A stretch of 64,000 bases of DNA from Halarchaeum grantii. Lineage in GTDB: Archaea > Halobacteriota > Halobacteria > Halobacteriales > Halobacteriaceae. The number at the start of each line of letters is the position of its first letter. The first letter of the stretch is position 1. Made by a program: the position numbers and the translations under genes. The notes under the pieces are model-generated. The model saw nothing but the letters and a program-made list of their open reading frames with translations. It did not search any database and was not told the origin of the DNA. This document shows, in pieces, positions 26,889 through 36,474 of the stretch. The stretch lies in the NCBI RefSeq assembly GCF_014647455.2, contig NZ_BMPF01000009.1, forward strand, positions 1-64,000. Reading direction: 5' to 3'.

Positions 26889-27166
26889 TTGACGATGGCA
26901 CCTACACAGCAGTCCTAGATCGCTTCGAAGGCGAGCAAGCCGTCCTCGTCCTTGAGCAGGACGGCGCCGACGTCGCCGACTATCCAGTCCCGCGTGAGCA
27001 GCTTCCCAAGGCGGGTCGACAACAAGACGCAGTCTTTGAGGTCGTCATCGAAGACGGCGACCTCGTCGACATCACATACAACCCAGCTGAAACCGAGTCC
27101 CGTCGTGAGTCCGCACAGAACCGCTTCGACCGCCTCTCGAAGCGTCCTCCGAACCGCGATGAGTGA
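26885..27166 (+). CDS. DUF3006 domain protein
   Basis: The 93-residue protein opens with DDGTYTAVLDRFEGEQAVL, the DUF3006 pattern, and continues with VADYPVPREQLP and a charged tail. Its ATG overlaps the stop of the ComEC-like gene (ATGA). DUF3006 genes are commonly paired with ComEC-like metallo-beta-lactamase genes in archaea and bacteria, so this pairing is expected. The gene looks intact although its partner is truncated. Confidence 0.8.
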   Translation: MIDDGTYTAVLDRFEGEQAVLVLEQDGADVADYPVPREQLPKAGRQQDAVFEVVIEDGDLVDITYNPAETESRRESAQNRFDRLSKRPPNRDE

Positions 27167-27257
27167 CTGCTCTGGGAAGACGCCGTCATCTAGGTAGCCC
27201 GGTGGCTAGTCGTCTCAGCTCCAGTGGTTGAAGTAGGAAGGCGAGGATACGGGGGGT

Positions 27258-27842
27258 GTGACGCGAGACTCTGATCGCCGTCGCGACAAGGACGCGTTTC
27301 GTCCCCGGGGCGAAGCAACCAGAGAGCCGGACCACGTACTCGAACAGGACGAAGAGTCCCACGACCAGTTGGCGAGTACCGACTATCCGGAGTCAGAAGA
27401 GGCGTCGTCACTGTGTCTCGACTGCGGTCGGTCTGTGCCACCAGCAAGTGAGCGGTGTGCGTCGTATCGCCCTGAACACGCGGCGTCGAAGGCACCGACT
27501 CAGGACACAGAGGAGACAGAGATGGAGTTCCTCCATCTCGTCTTCGCGGTCGTGACGGCACGCACGGAGATGGCGGCGCTCGCGAAAGGGACGGCTGCGC
27601 ACTCACTCCTTGCTAAGAAGGGCGACACCGCGATTACCGAGACCGAGCTCGTCGCGGATAATGATGGGTCGCCGTCGCGAACGCTCACCGAGCAGTGGGG
27701 CGACCTGCCCGGTGTCGCCCAGCTCGAAAGCGACGCTGGCGAACGACTCCTCCAGCAGGCGTCCATCGAGCAGTGGGCAGGACAGCCAATTTGGGAGTGC
27801 AAGGTTTGTGAAATGCCACGCTACGGACTTGCTCCAGCATAA
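27258..27842 (+). CDS. Plasmid protein of unknown function with zinc-finger-like motifs
   Basis: A GTG start at 27258 gives 194 residues. The N-terminal third is highly charged. A CLDC-GRSVPPASERC stretch at about residues 54-70 looks like a degenerate zinc knuckle. The middle is helical (LVFAVVTARTEMAALAKGTA), and the C-terminus has WECKVCEMPRYG, a second Cys pair. I do not recognise the family. Its GC content and acidic bias match the plasmid core rather than the AT-rich island. Confidence 0.55.
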   Translation: MTRDSDRRRDKDAFRPRGEATREPDHVLEQDEESHDQLASTDYPESEEASSLCLDCGRSVPPASERCASYRPEHAASKAPTQDTEETEMEFLHLVFAVVTARTEMAALAKGTAAHSLLAKKGDTAITETELVADNDGSPSRTLTEQWGDLPGVAQLESDAGERLLQQASIEQWAGQPIWECKVCEMPRYGLAPA

Positions 27843-28410
27843 GCACTCTATCGCAAATCCATTAGCTAGACGTATCGTTCGGTCACGCTTAGTAGGTCTA
27901 AGAACGCTTGCAACCCAAGAATCGAGCTGTAGAAAGTCCGACACAGAGCTATAGTGAGAGGATACGGGTAGAGAAACCGTCTACATCTCCTCCTTTTATG
28001 ATATTTGACAACACATCATTATCGACTAATTCCTCTGTATTACTCCGGTCTAGTATCATCGGAGGAATAGCCGTTCTAACTATCAACTATCTCAGCGGTG
28101 GAAATATTGAATTAATAGGATTTAAACAGAGCCGACACTGCCTAATTGAACCGTATCGGTTGGTTTCGTCTAATTAAGAAGTGGAGGTGAATTCGGAGAA
28201 GTCGATCTTGTTGATTTCCAGATGAACGGCAGAGAGAGGTCATCAACAGTTCAGTTACGAGCTTCGTCCAACTTCGGATGGGTAGTTCGGTGCTGGGATA
28301 CCCGTTCACTGAAATCCGCTCATCCGGACAGGGCCAGCTTATGAACGGTCAAGATATTTGAAGTTCCCAGATATCCACAGTACAGGACTATCAATTTGAT
28401 TCATCGACAG
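27843..28410. other. Non-coding stretch with an IS-end-like motif
   Basis: No gene is supported here. GGATTTAAACAGAGCC near 28117 resembles GGATTTCAACAGAGCC near 20488 and GGTTTCAACAGAGCC near 34779. These may be solo termini of one insertion-sequence family. The stretch is downstream of the TetR gene, which is read towards it. Confidence 0.35.
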
Positions 28411-29022
28411 TTAGTTCGGCTGGTCAGCCAAAAGACGGGTTTCAATATAGCTGTCGAGCTCGGAGCGGACCATCCGGTTCGAATTCATTGTGAGTCGGTC
28501 GAAGATCTCGCCACTGACAAGTGTCATTACGAAATCTGCGACTAGCTCTGGATCGACCTCGTTAAAGTCGCCTGTTTCAATACCAGCCTCAATTATCTCT
28601 CGGACGGTTTCTCGGAAGCCTTGGTGTGATCGATTGAAACACTCTCGGTAGTCTTCATCATGAATTGCCTGTGTTCGTAATTCGATTAGCACCTTCTCAT
28701 AATCTCGTTCCTGTGTTTCATCAGCGGAAGGTAGGGTCTTGTCAAGGAGTGTTCGAAGATGAGTTTTTGGAGAGGCCTCATTAGAGAGTTGAATTGCACC
28801 GTTCTCAACGCGTTCAAGCAGGTAATTAAGGAGATCAAGTAGGAGCTCGTCTTTCCCATCATAATGATAGAAAATAATACCCTCTGATTTGTCGAAGTGT
28901 TGGCTGACTCGGTTAATCGTAAGATCACTATATCCATATTCGGCTAGCGCATCAAATGTCGCCTCCATGATTGATGTCTGGGTTTCGTCGGGATTCTTTG
29001 GGAAAAGCGGCTCATTCGCCAT
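28411..29022 (-). CDS. TetR/AcrR family transcriptional repressor
   Basis: The 203-residue protein begins with a tetracycline-repressor-type DNA-binding domain: IMEATFDALAEYGYSDLTI, then NRVSQHFDKSEGIIFYHYDG. This is the helix-turn-helix with the conserved F/Y-Y-H-F/Y ending. The all-helical C-terminal part would bind an effector. The gene is divergent from the COG1361/RND operon at 29309, and a TetR-like palindrome lies between them at 29211-29228. The likely role is repression of the exporter until a substrate binds. Confidence 0.9.
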   Translation of the reverse strand: MANEPLFPKNPDETQTSIMEATFDALAEYGYSDLTINRVSQHFDKSEGIIFYHYDGKDELLLDLLNYLLERVENGAIQLSNEASPKTHLRTLLDKTLPSADETQERDYEKVLIELRTQAIHDEDYRECFNRSHQGFRETVREIIEAGIETGDFNEVDPELVADFVMTLVSGEIFDRLTMNSNRMVRSELDSYIETRLLADQPN

Positions 29023-29210
29023 ACTAGTTATTTCTCGTGTTCACCAATAGATGTATCCCTTCAGGGGAACTGCCTCCGCTAATTTGGCCTAATGTATTAC
29101 TGGGTCCCCATTTCTGCGTGGTTTAGAGCAAGCTTCTTATCAGCACACAAGAATAGCATGATTTTGGGTCATCTTATCCAAATCAGTAGATTAATATACT
29201 ATCCGATAAG

Positions 29211-29228
29211 ACTGAGTAAACACTCAGT
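29211..29228. promoter_or_regulatory. Palindromic operator ACTGAGT-AAAC-ACTCAGT
   Basis: Perfect 7-bp arms flank AAAC. The site lies between the divergent tetR gene and the exporter operon, just downstream of an AT-rich TTAATATACT (29190-29199) that may be the TATA box. TetR-type repressors usually bind such short palindromes next to their own gene. The inner AGTAAACACT recurs upstream of the second COG1361/RND operon at 57036-57045. Confidence 0.7.
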
Positions 29229-29308
29229 TCAAAAGATGAGCGCGCAATACAATATAACGATCGGCTCTACAACCTCATTCAATTCACCAACGCTAACGCA
29301 ATCCACAT

Positions 29309-30961
29309 ATGAAACAAGATAACCATCATTGTCATCACTCATCACGCCTCGTTCTTACCGTTATCCTCGTTATGGGTCTTGTAGTTGGTAGTCTCCCCGC
29401 TCTCGCAGTAGCTCAAAGTGCAGAGTCTGGAGACGTCATCGGACGTCCGGACATCTCGTTCGCGACAGGATCTGGAGCGGTTTCAGCTGGTACCACTAGT
29501 GAGATGGAAATTTCGGTCGTCAATCGTGGTATGATCATTCAGCATGGGCCATCGCAGTATGAAGATTCAGTTATGACCGCGAGAGGGCTGACATTCGAAC
29601 CTCAGGATGACAATATACCGATTGACATCCATGCTGGGCAGGTATCAGTCGGCAATTTCCAGACCGGAAGTACACAACAGACAGTCTCCGTCACTGTCCC
29701 AAGTGATACCGAACCAGGGAAATATCAAATACCGATTAAATACACGTATTCTCATACACGACATATCAGCTACGACGCCAGTGGACAAGATGAAGGAGCT
29801 GACTCAACGCGGACGGAAACGGGTTCGATAACGATCCGTGTTAAGGAGGACGCTAGATTCGAAGTTGTCGAGACAAATGCGACGGCACAGATTGGTGACG
29901 ATAGCGATATCTCGATGGCGATTCGAAATACTGGCTCGGAAGTCGCAAAGGGGTCAAGCGTGACTGCAGAATCCAAAAGCAGCTCATTGACGTTTGAATC
30001 CGGAGATACGTCCTCGACTACCTACGTCGGCGACTGGCAGCCCGGTGAGGTACGGAACGTCACCTATAATGTCAAACTAGAATCCGATGCTATTATCCGT
30101 GGATACACGGTCGATTTGGCCGTCGGTTACAACGATATTGACGGGATCAGTCACACATCCGAACCATTACCGACTGTCGTCCAGTCGACCCCTGAGCAAT
30201 CATTCGCCTTCAAGGACATCTCGTCGTCGCTTCGCGTCGGAGAAAACGGCCAAATCACGGGAGCCATCAAGAATACTGGTCCAAATCCCGTCAAAAGCGT
30301 CTCGGTCCACCCGGCCGAAAATCTCTCGTCAATCGTTCCCAGTGAAGAATCTGTTGTCGTCGGCTCACTTGCTCCCAGTGAGTCTAGGGCGTTCCGTCTC
30401 CCGATAGAGGTCACCAGTGAGGGGGAGCCTGGAGAGAAATTAATCGGACTTAATGTCCAATACCGAGACGGGGACGGTGATCGGAAAATATTCGATAAAC
30501 GAGATATCTCAGCCGCTGTTGGGCCTAGTCGTGACGCATTCAAACTCGCGTTTTCCGACAAAACTATCACTGTTGGAAGCTCGCGAACGCTTTCGGTTGA
30601 AGTGACGAACAACCTCAACCAGACTGTCACCGATATTGATGCGCGGATGTTCGCAGATGATCCGCTTAACACCGGTAAGACGGATACGAGTTACATCAAG
30701 TCACTAGAACCCGGTGAATCGACAACAGTAAAATTCGATGTGTCTGCGTCGTCTGCAGCGACTGCGGAGAACACGTATCCGGTTTCGTTCGACTTCCGGT
30801 ACACAGACCGCCGTGGAAACACCCATCTCTCGGACACGTTCCGGTATCCGCTCAACGCGGTCCAGTCTACCGGCGGTAGCGGCCCGCCGCTTGCGTTAAT
30901 TGGTGGGGTAATTATCGTCGTCCTCGGAGGTGCAGCGGTCGTCTATCGGAGGTATAACTGA
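29309..30961 (+). CDS. COG1361-type secreted, membrane-anchored protein
   Basis: The product has 550 residues. A Sec signal peptide (about residues 11-35, VLTVILVMGLVVGSLPALAV) is followed by a string of beta-sandwich CARDB-like repeats, visible as recurring motifs such as TVSVTVPSDTEPG and SLEPGESTTVKFDVS. A C-terminal span (LALIGGVIIVVLGGAAVVYRR) ends the protein. Such proteins stand outside the membrane and in haloarchaea accompany RND or ABC exporters. The gene overlaps the RND gene by one base (TGATG). A paralogue starts at 57105 and a more distant one is on the minus strand at 53058-54305. Confidence 0.85.
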   Translation: MKQDNHHCHHSSRLVLTVILVMGLVVGSLPALAVAQSAESGDVIGRPDISFATGSGAVSAGTTSEMEISVVNRGMIIQHGPSQYEDSVMTARGLTFEPQDDNIPIDIHAGQVSVGNFQTGSTQQTVSVTVPSDTEPGKYQIPIKYTYSHTRHISYDASGQDEGADSTRTETGSITIRVKEDARFEVVETNATAQIGDDSDISMAIRNTGSEVAKGSSVTAESKSSSLTFESGDTSSTTYVGDWQPGEVRNVTYNVKLESDAIIRGYTVDLAVGYNDIDGISHTSEPLPTVVQSTPEQSFAFKDISSSLRVGENGQITGAIKNTGPNPVKSVSVHPAENLSSIVPSEESVVVGSLAPSESRAFRLPIEVTSEGEPGEKLIGLNVQYRDGDGDRKIFDKRDISAAVGPSRDAFKLAFSDKTITVGSSRTLSVEVTNNLNQTVTDIDARMFADDPLNTGKTDTSYIKSLEPGESTTVKFDVSASSAATAENTYPVSFDFRYTDRRGNTHLSDTFRYPLNAVQSTGGSGPPLALIGGVIIVVLGGAAVVYRRYN

Positions 30962-33435
30962 TGGACATCGCGGCGTCGGTGGAACGGGCGATAAAACGTC
31001 TTAACAGTGTTATTGTAGACCGACCACGCGCAATAATCATCCTCTTTGTCCTGTTGACCGTCGTCCTCGCTGGCGGGCTGACTTCTGTCGGCATGGGCCA
31101 GGGCGGCCTCGATGCCTTTACTGAGGGGCTCCCCGCGCAGAATGCCTTAGATGAGGTCAATCAGAATTTCCAGCAACCATTCGAACCGGATACTGAAACG
31201 ACCCAGCTCATCCGAACGGATGATAACGTCCTGACGAAAGAATCACTGATTCGCGAAGTACGTGTTCTTGAGGAAATCAATTCACGGAGCGATCTGTGGA
31301 TGGATACAGCCAGTGGTCCCTCGACACTCATCGCGAAGCAGTTGAATCCGTCAGCATCGACGCCAACAGAATATCGGCAGACGCTCGAACGAGCTAGCCC
31401 GACTGAAATCCGCCAGACCGTTCGCGAACTCAAGGATAACCCACGGTTTACAGGATCGCTTGCTAATGATTTCAACCCGACGAGCGTTTCGGCTTCCGCA
31501 TCGATCACGACTGTCTCTCATACGCTCCCGAAAAGCTACGGGAGCGACGAATTAACAACGGTCCAGACGGAAATCCAATCAATAGTCAAACAAGCGCCGC
31601 TCGATATGCGCGCGTTTGGGTCTGGAACGACCGAGTCCGAGATCAGACAGTCCATGACGGACTCTCTCTCACTTGTGATGCCGATCGTCATCCTCCTGCT
31701 GCTGTTTTTCCTCGTTGTCGCCTACCGTGACCCCATTGACGTCGTCCTCGGCCTGATTGCGCTGGTAATGACGATCATTTGGACATTTGGATTTATCGGC
31801 TATGCCGGGATTCCGTTCAGCCAGCAGATGATCTCCGTCCCCGTGTTACTGCTCGCTGTCGGCGTTGACTTCGGCATCCACATCATCAACCGCTACCGCG
31901 AAGAAACCGAGCGTGGATTTGAGGGAATCGAGGCAATGCGGGCAGCGAACGGCCAACTCATGGTCGCGTTCATCATCGTCACCGTGACCGCCGTATTCGG
32001 GTTCGGCGCAAACATCATTTCGAGCCTCCCCCCAATCAAGAACTTGGGTATCGCTTCCGCGATGGGGATCATCTTCACGTACCTCATCTTTGGGCTGTTT
32101 TTGCCCGCTGCGAAGCTGGTGACAGATGATCTCCGAGCTCGGGTTGGCGTGCCGGAGTTTAACTCGAAACCGATTGCGTCCGACGAATCAGCGCTGGGAC
32201 GAGCGTTGGCGTTCCCCGCACAAGTAAGCCAATACGCACCCACAGTGATCGTCGCCGGGCTACTGTTGTCCGGCGCCGTCATGGGTGCGTACGGTTCTGG
32301 AGTAGGGACGTCCTTCGAGAACGAGGATTTCCTGCCGCCTGAGGACCTCCCAGACTATGTTGAGATGCTGCCTGCGCAGCTCAGTCCCGGTGAGTACACG
32401 ATTACGGAGACGATGAACCTCCTGAACGACAAGTTTGGGCAAGGTGATTCGGTGAAAATATATCTTGAAGGGAACTTCCAAGAAGACCACGCACTCGAAG
32501 CCATGGCTGCTGCAGACGATAATCCGCCAGATCCACTTGCCGTCGGCTCGGGCGGGCAGGCTGAGACCCAGAGCATCATCACAGTCCTCAAATCCCACGC
32601 GAACCAGAACCCGGAGTTCGCGGCTCTAGTCGCTCGCAACGACCAAAATGACAACGGGATTCCCGACCAGAATCTGGAACGCGTCTACGACGTGTTGTTT
32701 GCCTCTTCAGCAAGTGGGCAAGCCAAGCAATACCTCACGGAAGACCGCCGAACTGCACAAGTCGTGTATACGGTTGACGCAGACGCAACCCAGTCAGAAG
32801 TTTCCACTGCTGCAGCAAGCTTAGCAGACCGATTCCCGATGAAAGCGACTGCAACAGGGAATACCGTTGTGCTTGCAGCGGTCATGGATTTGATCTTCCA
32901 GTCGGCGATTCAAGGGTTAGCAATTGCGGTCGTATTGACAGCGGCATTCCTCGTGCTGGTGTATGGCCTGCTTGAACGGAAGCCACTGCTGGGAGTGGTG
33001 AACGTCTTCCCAATCTTGGTATCGCTTGCGTTACTCTTGGGTACAATGCGGTATCTGGGAATGTCGCTAAATGCATTGACCTCAACAATTCTCTCAATCT
33101 CAGTCGGGGTTGGGATTGCCTACTCAGTGCACACCACTCATCGGTTTATTGACGAGTACGACCGAGCAACTGGCGCACATGAGGCGATGATGGTGACGTT
33201 GACGGGAACTGGTGGTGCACTGTTCGGGAGTATGCTCACCACGACACTCGGGACTGGTGCGCTTGCTCTCGCAATTACGCCACTGCTCAAGAACTTCGGC
33301 GTCCTCATTGCGCTCAGCGTGACGTATTCGTTCCTCATGTCGATCATCGCGCTGCCACCAGCTGTATTACTATGGGAGCGCATCCGACAGTGGGGCCCGA
33401 AATCGCTAGCACGTCTCCGTCCTGCAGCCGACTAA
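30961..33435 (+). CDS. RND/MMPL family exporter (HAE3-like)
   Basis: This 824-residue transporter shows the internal duplication of the RND superfamily. Each half has one N-terminal span, an extracellular loop, and a block of five spans. Conserved motifs are GVDFGIHIINRYREE (about residue 300) and GVGIAYSVHTTHRFIDEY (about 718). Archaeal members of this HAE3 group are thought to move hydrophobic compounds. It is cotranscribed with the COG1361 gene and probably repressed by the neighbouring TetR. Its last residues, PKSLARLRPAAD, are copied in the chimera at 637-675. Confidence 0.9.
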   Translation: MDIAASVERAIKRLNSVIVDRPRAIIILFVLLTVVLAGGLTSVGMGQGGLDAFTEGLPAQNALDEVNQNFQQPFEPDTETTQLIRTDDNVLTKESLIREVRVLEEINSRSDLWMDTASGPSTLIAKQLNPSASTPTEYRQTLERASPTEIRQTVRELKDNPRFTGSLANDFNPTSVSASASITTVSHTLPKSYGSDELTTVQTEIQSIVKQAPLDMRAFGSGTTESEIRQSMTDSLSLVMPIVILLLLFFLVVAYRDPIDVVLGLIALVMTIIWTFGFIGYAGIPFSQQMISVPVLLLAVGVDFGIHIINRYREETERGFEGIEAMRAANGQLMVAFIIVTVTAVFGFGANIISSLPPIKNLGIASAMGIIFTYLIFGLFLPAAKLVTDDLRARVGVPEFNSKPIASDESALGRALAFPAQVSQYAPTVIVAGLLLSGAVMGAYGSGVGTSFENEDFLPPEDLPDYVEMLPAQLSPGEYTITETMNLLNDKFGQGDSVKIYLEGNFQEDHALEAMAAADDNPPDPLAVGSGGQAETQSIITVLKSHANQNPEFAALVARNDQNDNGIPDQNLERVYDVLFASSASGQAKQYLTEDRRTAQVVYTVDADATQSEVSTAAASLADRFPMKATATGNTVVLAAVMDLIFQSAIQGLAIAVVLTAAFLVLVYGLLERKPLLGVVNVFPILVSLALLLGTMRYLGMSLNALTSTILSISVGVGIAYSVHTTHRFIDEYDRATGAHEAMMVTLTGTGGALFGSMLTTTLGTGALALAITPLLKNFGVLIALSVTYSFLMSIIALPPAVLLWERIRQWGPKSLARLRPAAD

Positions 33436-33647
33436 ATTGAACCATCTATACATCACCTAACCGACAATAAAAGAGATTGACGACCAGATTACTGGACTAC
33501 TGATAAACTGTATGCATCCGTTCCACCACCCCGCTACCGTGAGTTTCTGTCAAAGTAGGCGAGGGCCCGATAGCTGTCTCACCGTCTTTTAAAATTGAAA
33601 TAGTCAGTAGATATCATCTCCCGTATATTAGTTGGGGGAAAGACACG

Positions 33648-33749
33648 TTACTCCGCTACGCGGACGCCGCAAGAATACAACCCGCTCGTCTCCCGTTGCT
33701 TGACCGTCCCCACCCCATACAGCGACTCGAGGTGGCGGCGCGCAACGTC
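33648..33749 (-). pseudogene. Winged-helix fragment, second copy
   Basis: Read on the minus strand: DVARRHLESLYGVGTVKQRE, then TSGLYSCGVRVAE and a stop. It matches the fragment at 5751-5942 at both DNA and protein level (the CTTGAC(T/C)GTCCCCACC block is shared). Only the wing and last helix remain. Confidence 0.5.
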
Positions 33750-33755
33750 GCACGA

Positions 33756-34254
33756 TAGTCCGTGAGATCGAGCCGAGCTATCCGGATGCCGAGCTGGTGA
33801 TCGTTCCGAAGTGACGTGCAGCGATTGAGGCGATTCCCGACGATATCGTCCTTGGGTACTCGCGTGGCTACGCCGACCGACTCACGCACGAATTCTCCGA
33901 TCCGCGAGACTGGCGTGGCCGTCGCGTCCACATCCTCTCGGTGGCAGTCCACCGAAGCAACGCGACATCGTCGCCCAGCTCACCCGCCCAACCTTCATGG
34001 GCGACCCACCTGCGGACATCGTCGGCCTTGACTGGAACGGCGCACATCGCGGCGCACAATTCGGCGAGTTCTGGACGACAGACGGCTGGGATGACAGTGG
34101 TCGCGACGCCGACCACGTCACCGTCAGCGAAACCACCTCGAAGAACTCGCCGGCGAGCAAAGCGTCGTCTTCCCAGACCGATGACTCAGCTCTATTGGAA
34201 TCGGCTCTATTGAAATCCTCACCCACCGACAAAATGGAGGGGGCTATTCGTTAG
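33756..34254 (+). pseudogene. DUF6610-like gene with stop codon and frameshift
   Basis: The first frame reads PSYPDAELVIVPK, then TGA (33812), then AIPDDIVLGYSRGYADRLTH and DPRDWRGRRVHIL. The product continues in a second frame from about 33940 as GGSPPKQRDIVAQLTRPTF, PPADIVGLDWNGAHRGAQFG and DGWDDSGRDADHVTV. The order and motifs resemble haloarchaeal DUF6610 proteins found on plasmids and viruses. The stop replaces a Cys or Trp codon, and a one-base change shifts the frame, so the gene is dead. It lacks its 5' part. Confidence 0.6.
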
Positions 34255-34319
34255 ATGTTGAAGCCAAGTCAACCGATTCCGGCGTCAAGGCGGGAGGTAG
34301 ATGGTGGTGAGCCGGCGGA

Positions 34320-34655
34320 TTAGCCGGGGGATGGAGTATTTGGCTGGTTGTCTATCCGGAGGATGACAGTCGCGGCCACGAGGACGGCGACGACGGGGAG
34401 GATGAACATCCAGAGGGTGACGGCCAGCGAGACACCTAACAGGAACAGGCCCGTGGCACCGACGGCGACCACTCGCGTTCGCTGATACCAAACCCCGGCT
34501 GTCCCGATAACAGCGAGCGCACCAAGACCCACGAACAACGCGAGTCGCGTCCAGCTGTACCCGGGTTGGAACAGATACCACCCTAACACGCCGAGAAACG
34601 CGGTGCCAATAACCGCAGAGACACCACGCACGAAAGACAGCCTCCTTGTGGTCAT
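34320..34655 (-). CDS. Small four-span membrane protein
   Basis: From the ATG at 34655 (MTTRRLSFVRGVSAVIG) the protein has 111 residues with hydrophobic segments at about 8-24, 30-50, 55-70 and 74-98. The open frame extends upstream to 34742, but those residues are polar and less conserved-looking. It is convergent with the DUF6610 relic. Function unknown; likely a housekeeping-type membrane protein of unknown family. Confidence 0.6.
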   Translation of the reverse strand: MTTRRLSFVRGVSAVIGTAFLGVLGWYLFQPGYSWTRLALFVGLGALAVIGTAGVWYQRTRVVAVGATGLFLLGVSLAVTLWMFILPVVAVLVAATVILRIDNQPNTPSPG

Positions 34656-34934
34656 TGTATTCATAGTATTTATTGTGCTGACAGATAAGTGGTTCTCCCG
34701 CTCAATGAACCGGAGTAACTGCGACTTCGGGAGGGCTTGCATCTGGTCAAACTATCGGACGGACGTGTAACTCTCTGAGGGTTTCAACAGAGCCAATATA
34801 GTCTAAAACCGTTGAGGCGGTCGTTTTTCGGATATAGAGAACTCAGAAAACGCGCCACCTCGTCCTTTATTCTCATCTGAACACCGCCACGCTCTCACCA
34901 CATACTTAACACAGTACCATGTGATTTTCAGACG

Positions 34935-36050
34935 ATGGGCCTTCTTCTTCAGTCTACGGTAGATCCTACAAAGACCCTCATCGTTGTTGTTAGTGCCGTT
35001 ACCCTCGGTGTAGTAATTTGGGTTCTTGGAAAAAACCTAAAATCACGTATTCAATCAGCTAACGCTGAGGTAATTCGTGCATCTCTAGTCTTAATTTTGA
35101 CATCAATAGTTACTGGTATACTTATCGTTCAATGGGGTGCTACTGGAACAGCGCTGTCTGTTGTTGGATTGCTTGAATTCGGGATTGGAGTTAGTGTCCG
35201 AATCCTACTAACGATACTCTTTGTTGTCGCTGTGTATGCTTTCTCTCGGATTCTGAAGCGTCTCTTGTTAGGTGGTAACGGTTATAGCAGGGTCACTTCG
35301 GCGTATCAGCGTCGGGTCAGTTACTACGTTAGCCAAGTTGCGGTCTATATTTTCTCTGTATTTGGGATTCTCTCTTTGTGGGGCGTCCAACTTGCTGATT
35401 TGCTATTAGGTGCTGGTGTCCTCGGTATCGTACTGGGGTTTGCAGCCAAGGAGACGCTCGGCTCAATTCTCGCTGGGTTTATCCTGATGCTTTCGCGCCC
35501 TTTTTCTGTGGGTGATTGGGTGCAAATTGGTGAGCATGAAGGATTTATTACAGAGATAACGATCAACAACGTCCGATTACGAAATCTAGATGGAGAGCAT
35601 ATCGTACTACCAAACGAAGCCGTGCAGAACCGAACGATCATCAACCGAAGTCGGGAGGGAAAGCTTAGGTTGCGGATTGAGGTCGGGATCGATTACGATG
35701 TTGACCTAGATCACGCTGAGACTGTTGCACAGGATTCGATTTCAGAACTTGATGACGTTATGAATCAACCTGAACCACAGGTACTTCCAGTTCGATTTGA
35801 TGACTCGGCAGTTGTTTTTGAGCTTCGTTTCTGGATAGATTCTCCAACGCCACAGCGAAAATGACATGCTATCAAGAGCGTTATCAATAACGTAAAGTCC
35901 GCATTTCGTGAAGAAAGTATAAAAATACCATTCCCACAGCGGGAACTCACTGGACGGAGCGAAACTAACGAGTTTCAAATCACACAAGGTATCCACGGAG
36001 CCAGTGAGGGATCCAGCCAGACTGGGTCACCTGATCGTTCACGCAATTGA
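34935..36050 (+). pseudogene. MscS-type mechanosensitive channel interrupted by an in-frame TGA
   Basis: The frame encodes four N-terminal spans, then the pore-lining helix and MscS core (LLGAGVLGIVLGFAAKETLG and ILMLSRPFSVGDWVQIGEHE, residues about 155-205) and the beta domain. At 35862 a TGA follows PTPQRK. The same frame then continues as HAIKSVINNVKSAFREESI and KIPFPQRELTGR to a stop at 36048. The TGA stands where family members have a Trp, so a single TGG-to-TGA change is the simplest reading. The truncated 309-residue product would still contain the pore and most of the beta domain. Confidence 0.8.
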
Positions 36051-36240
36051 CCCCTTGGTACTGTCTAGATAAGCATACCCCCCCTAACATTTTTCCCATC
36101 GAGAGTGGTGTCGAACTAATAAGGTTCTAACAGATCCTTAGAACTCCAATCTGCTTGTCGTATTCGTGTATTTCGAGATTGGTCTATCAATGACTCCGGA
36201 GTGCGATGCTTTCGATAAGGGTGGCGTCTGACCCTCGCAC

Positions 36241-36474
36241 ATGACCCAAGAAAACGCCGGTCAGCGTGCCGTCTCCGTCGGAGTTGGTTTAGTCATGGTC
36301 GTGTTGGTTGTGGTAACTCTCCAGCCGCTATTTCAAGTAGCTGTCACAGGCCCGTTCGGCGACTTGGCCCGATGGTTTCTGTCGATCGTCCTGTGGGTCC
36401 TCATACGGTTCGTGGGTGCTCTCGTGTTCGTCCTGTTCGCGTGGTTTGCGTTCACAGGCGGTACGAGGCGGATG
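36241..36474 (+). CDS. Small two-span membrane protein, C-terminus disrupted by an IS end
   Basis: The frame begins with MTQENAGQRAVSVGVGLVMV and has two spans (about residues 10-32 and 48-72), ending with FTGGTRR. At 36475 it runs into the left end hairpin of the TnpB element, and the remaining codons to the stop at 36558 are IS-derived. The native last residues are therefore lost or were very short. The function is unknown. Confidence 0.5.

Noticed and set aside
31473-31502. TTCAACCCGACGAGCGTTTCGG inside the RND gene, like the CRISPR repeat
   Set aside because: Only part of the repeat is similar, it is in frame in a conserved gene, and no spacer-repeat pattern surrounds it.
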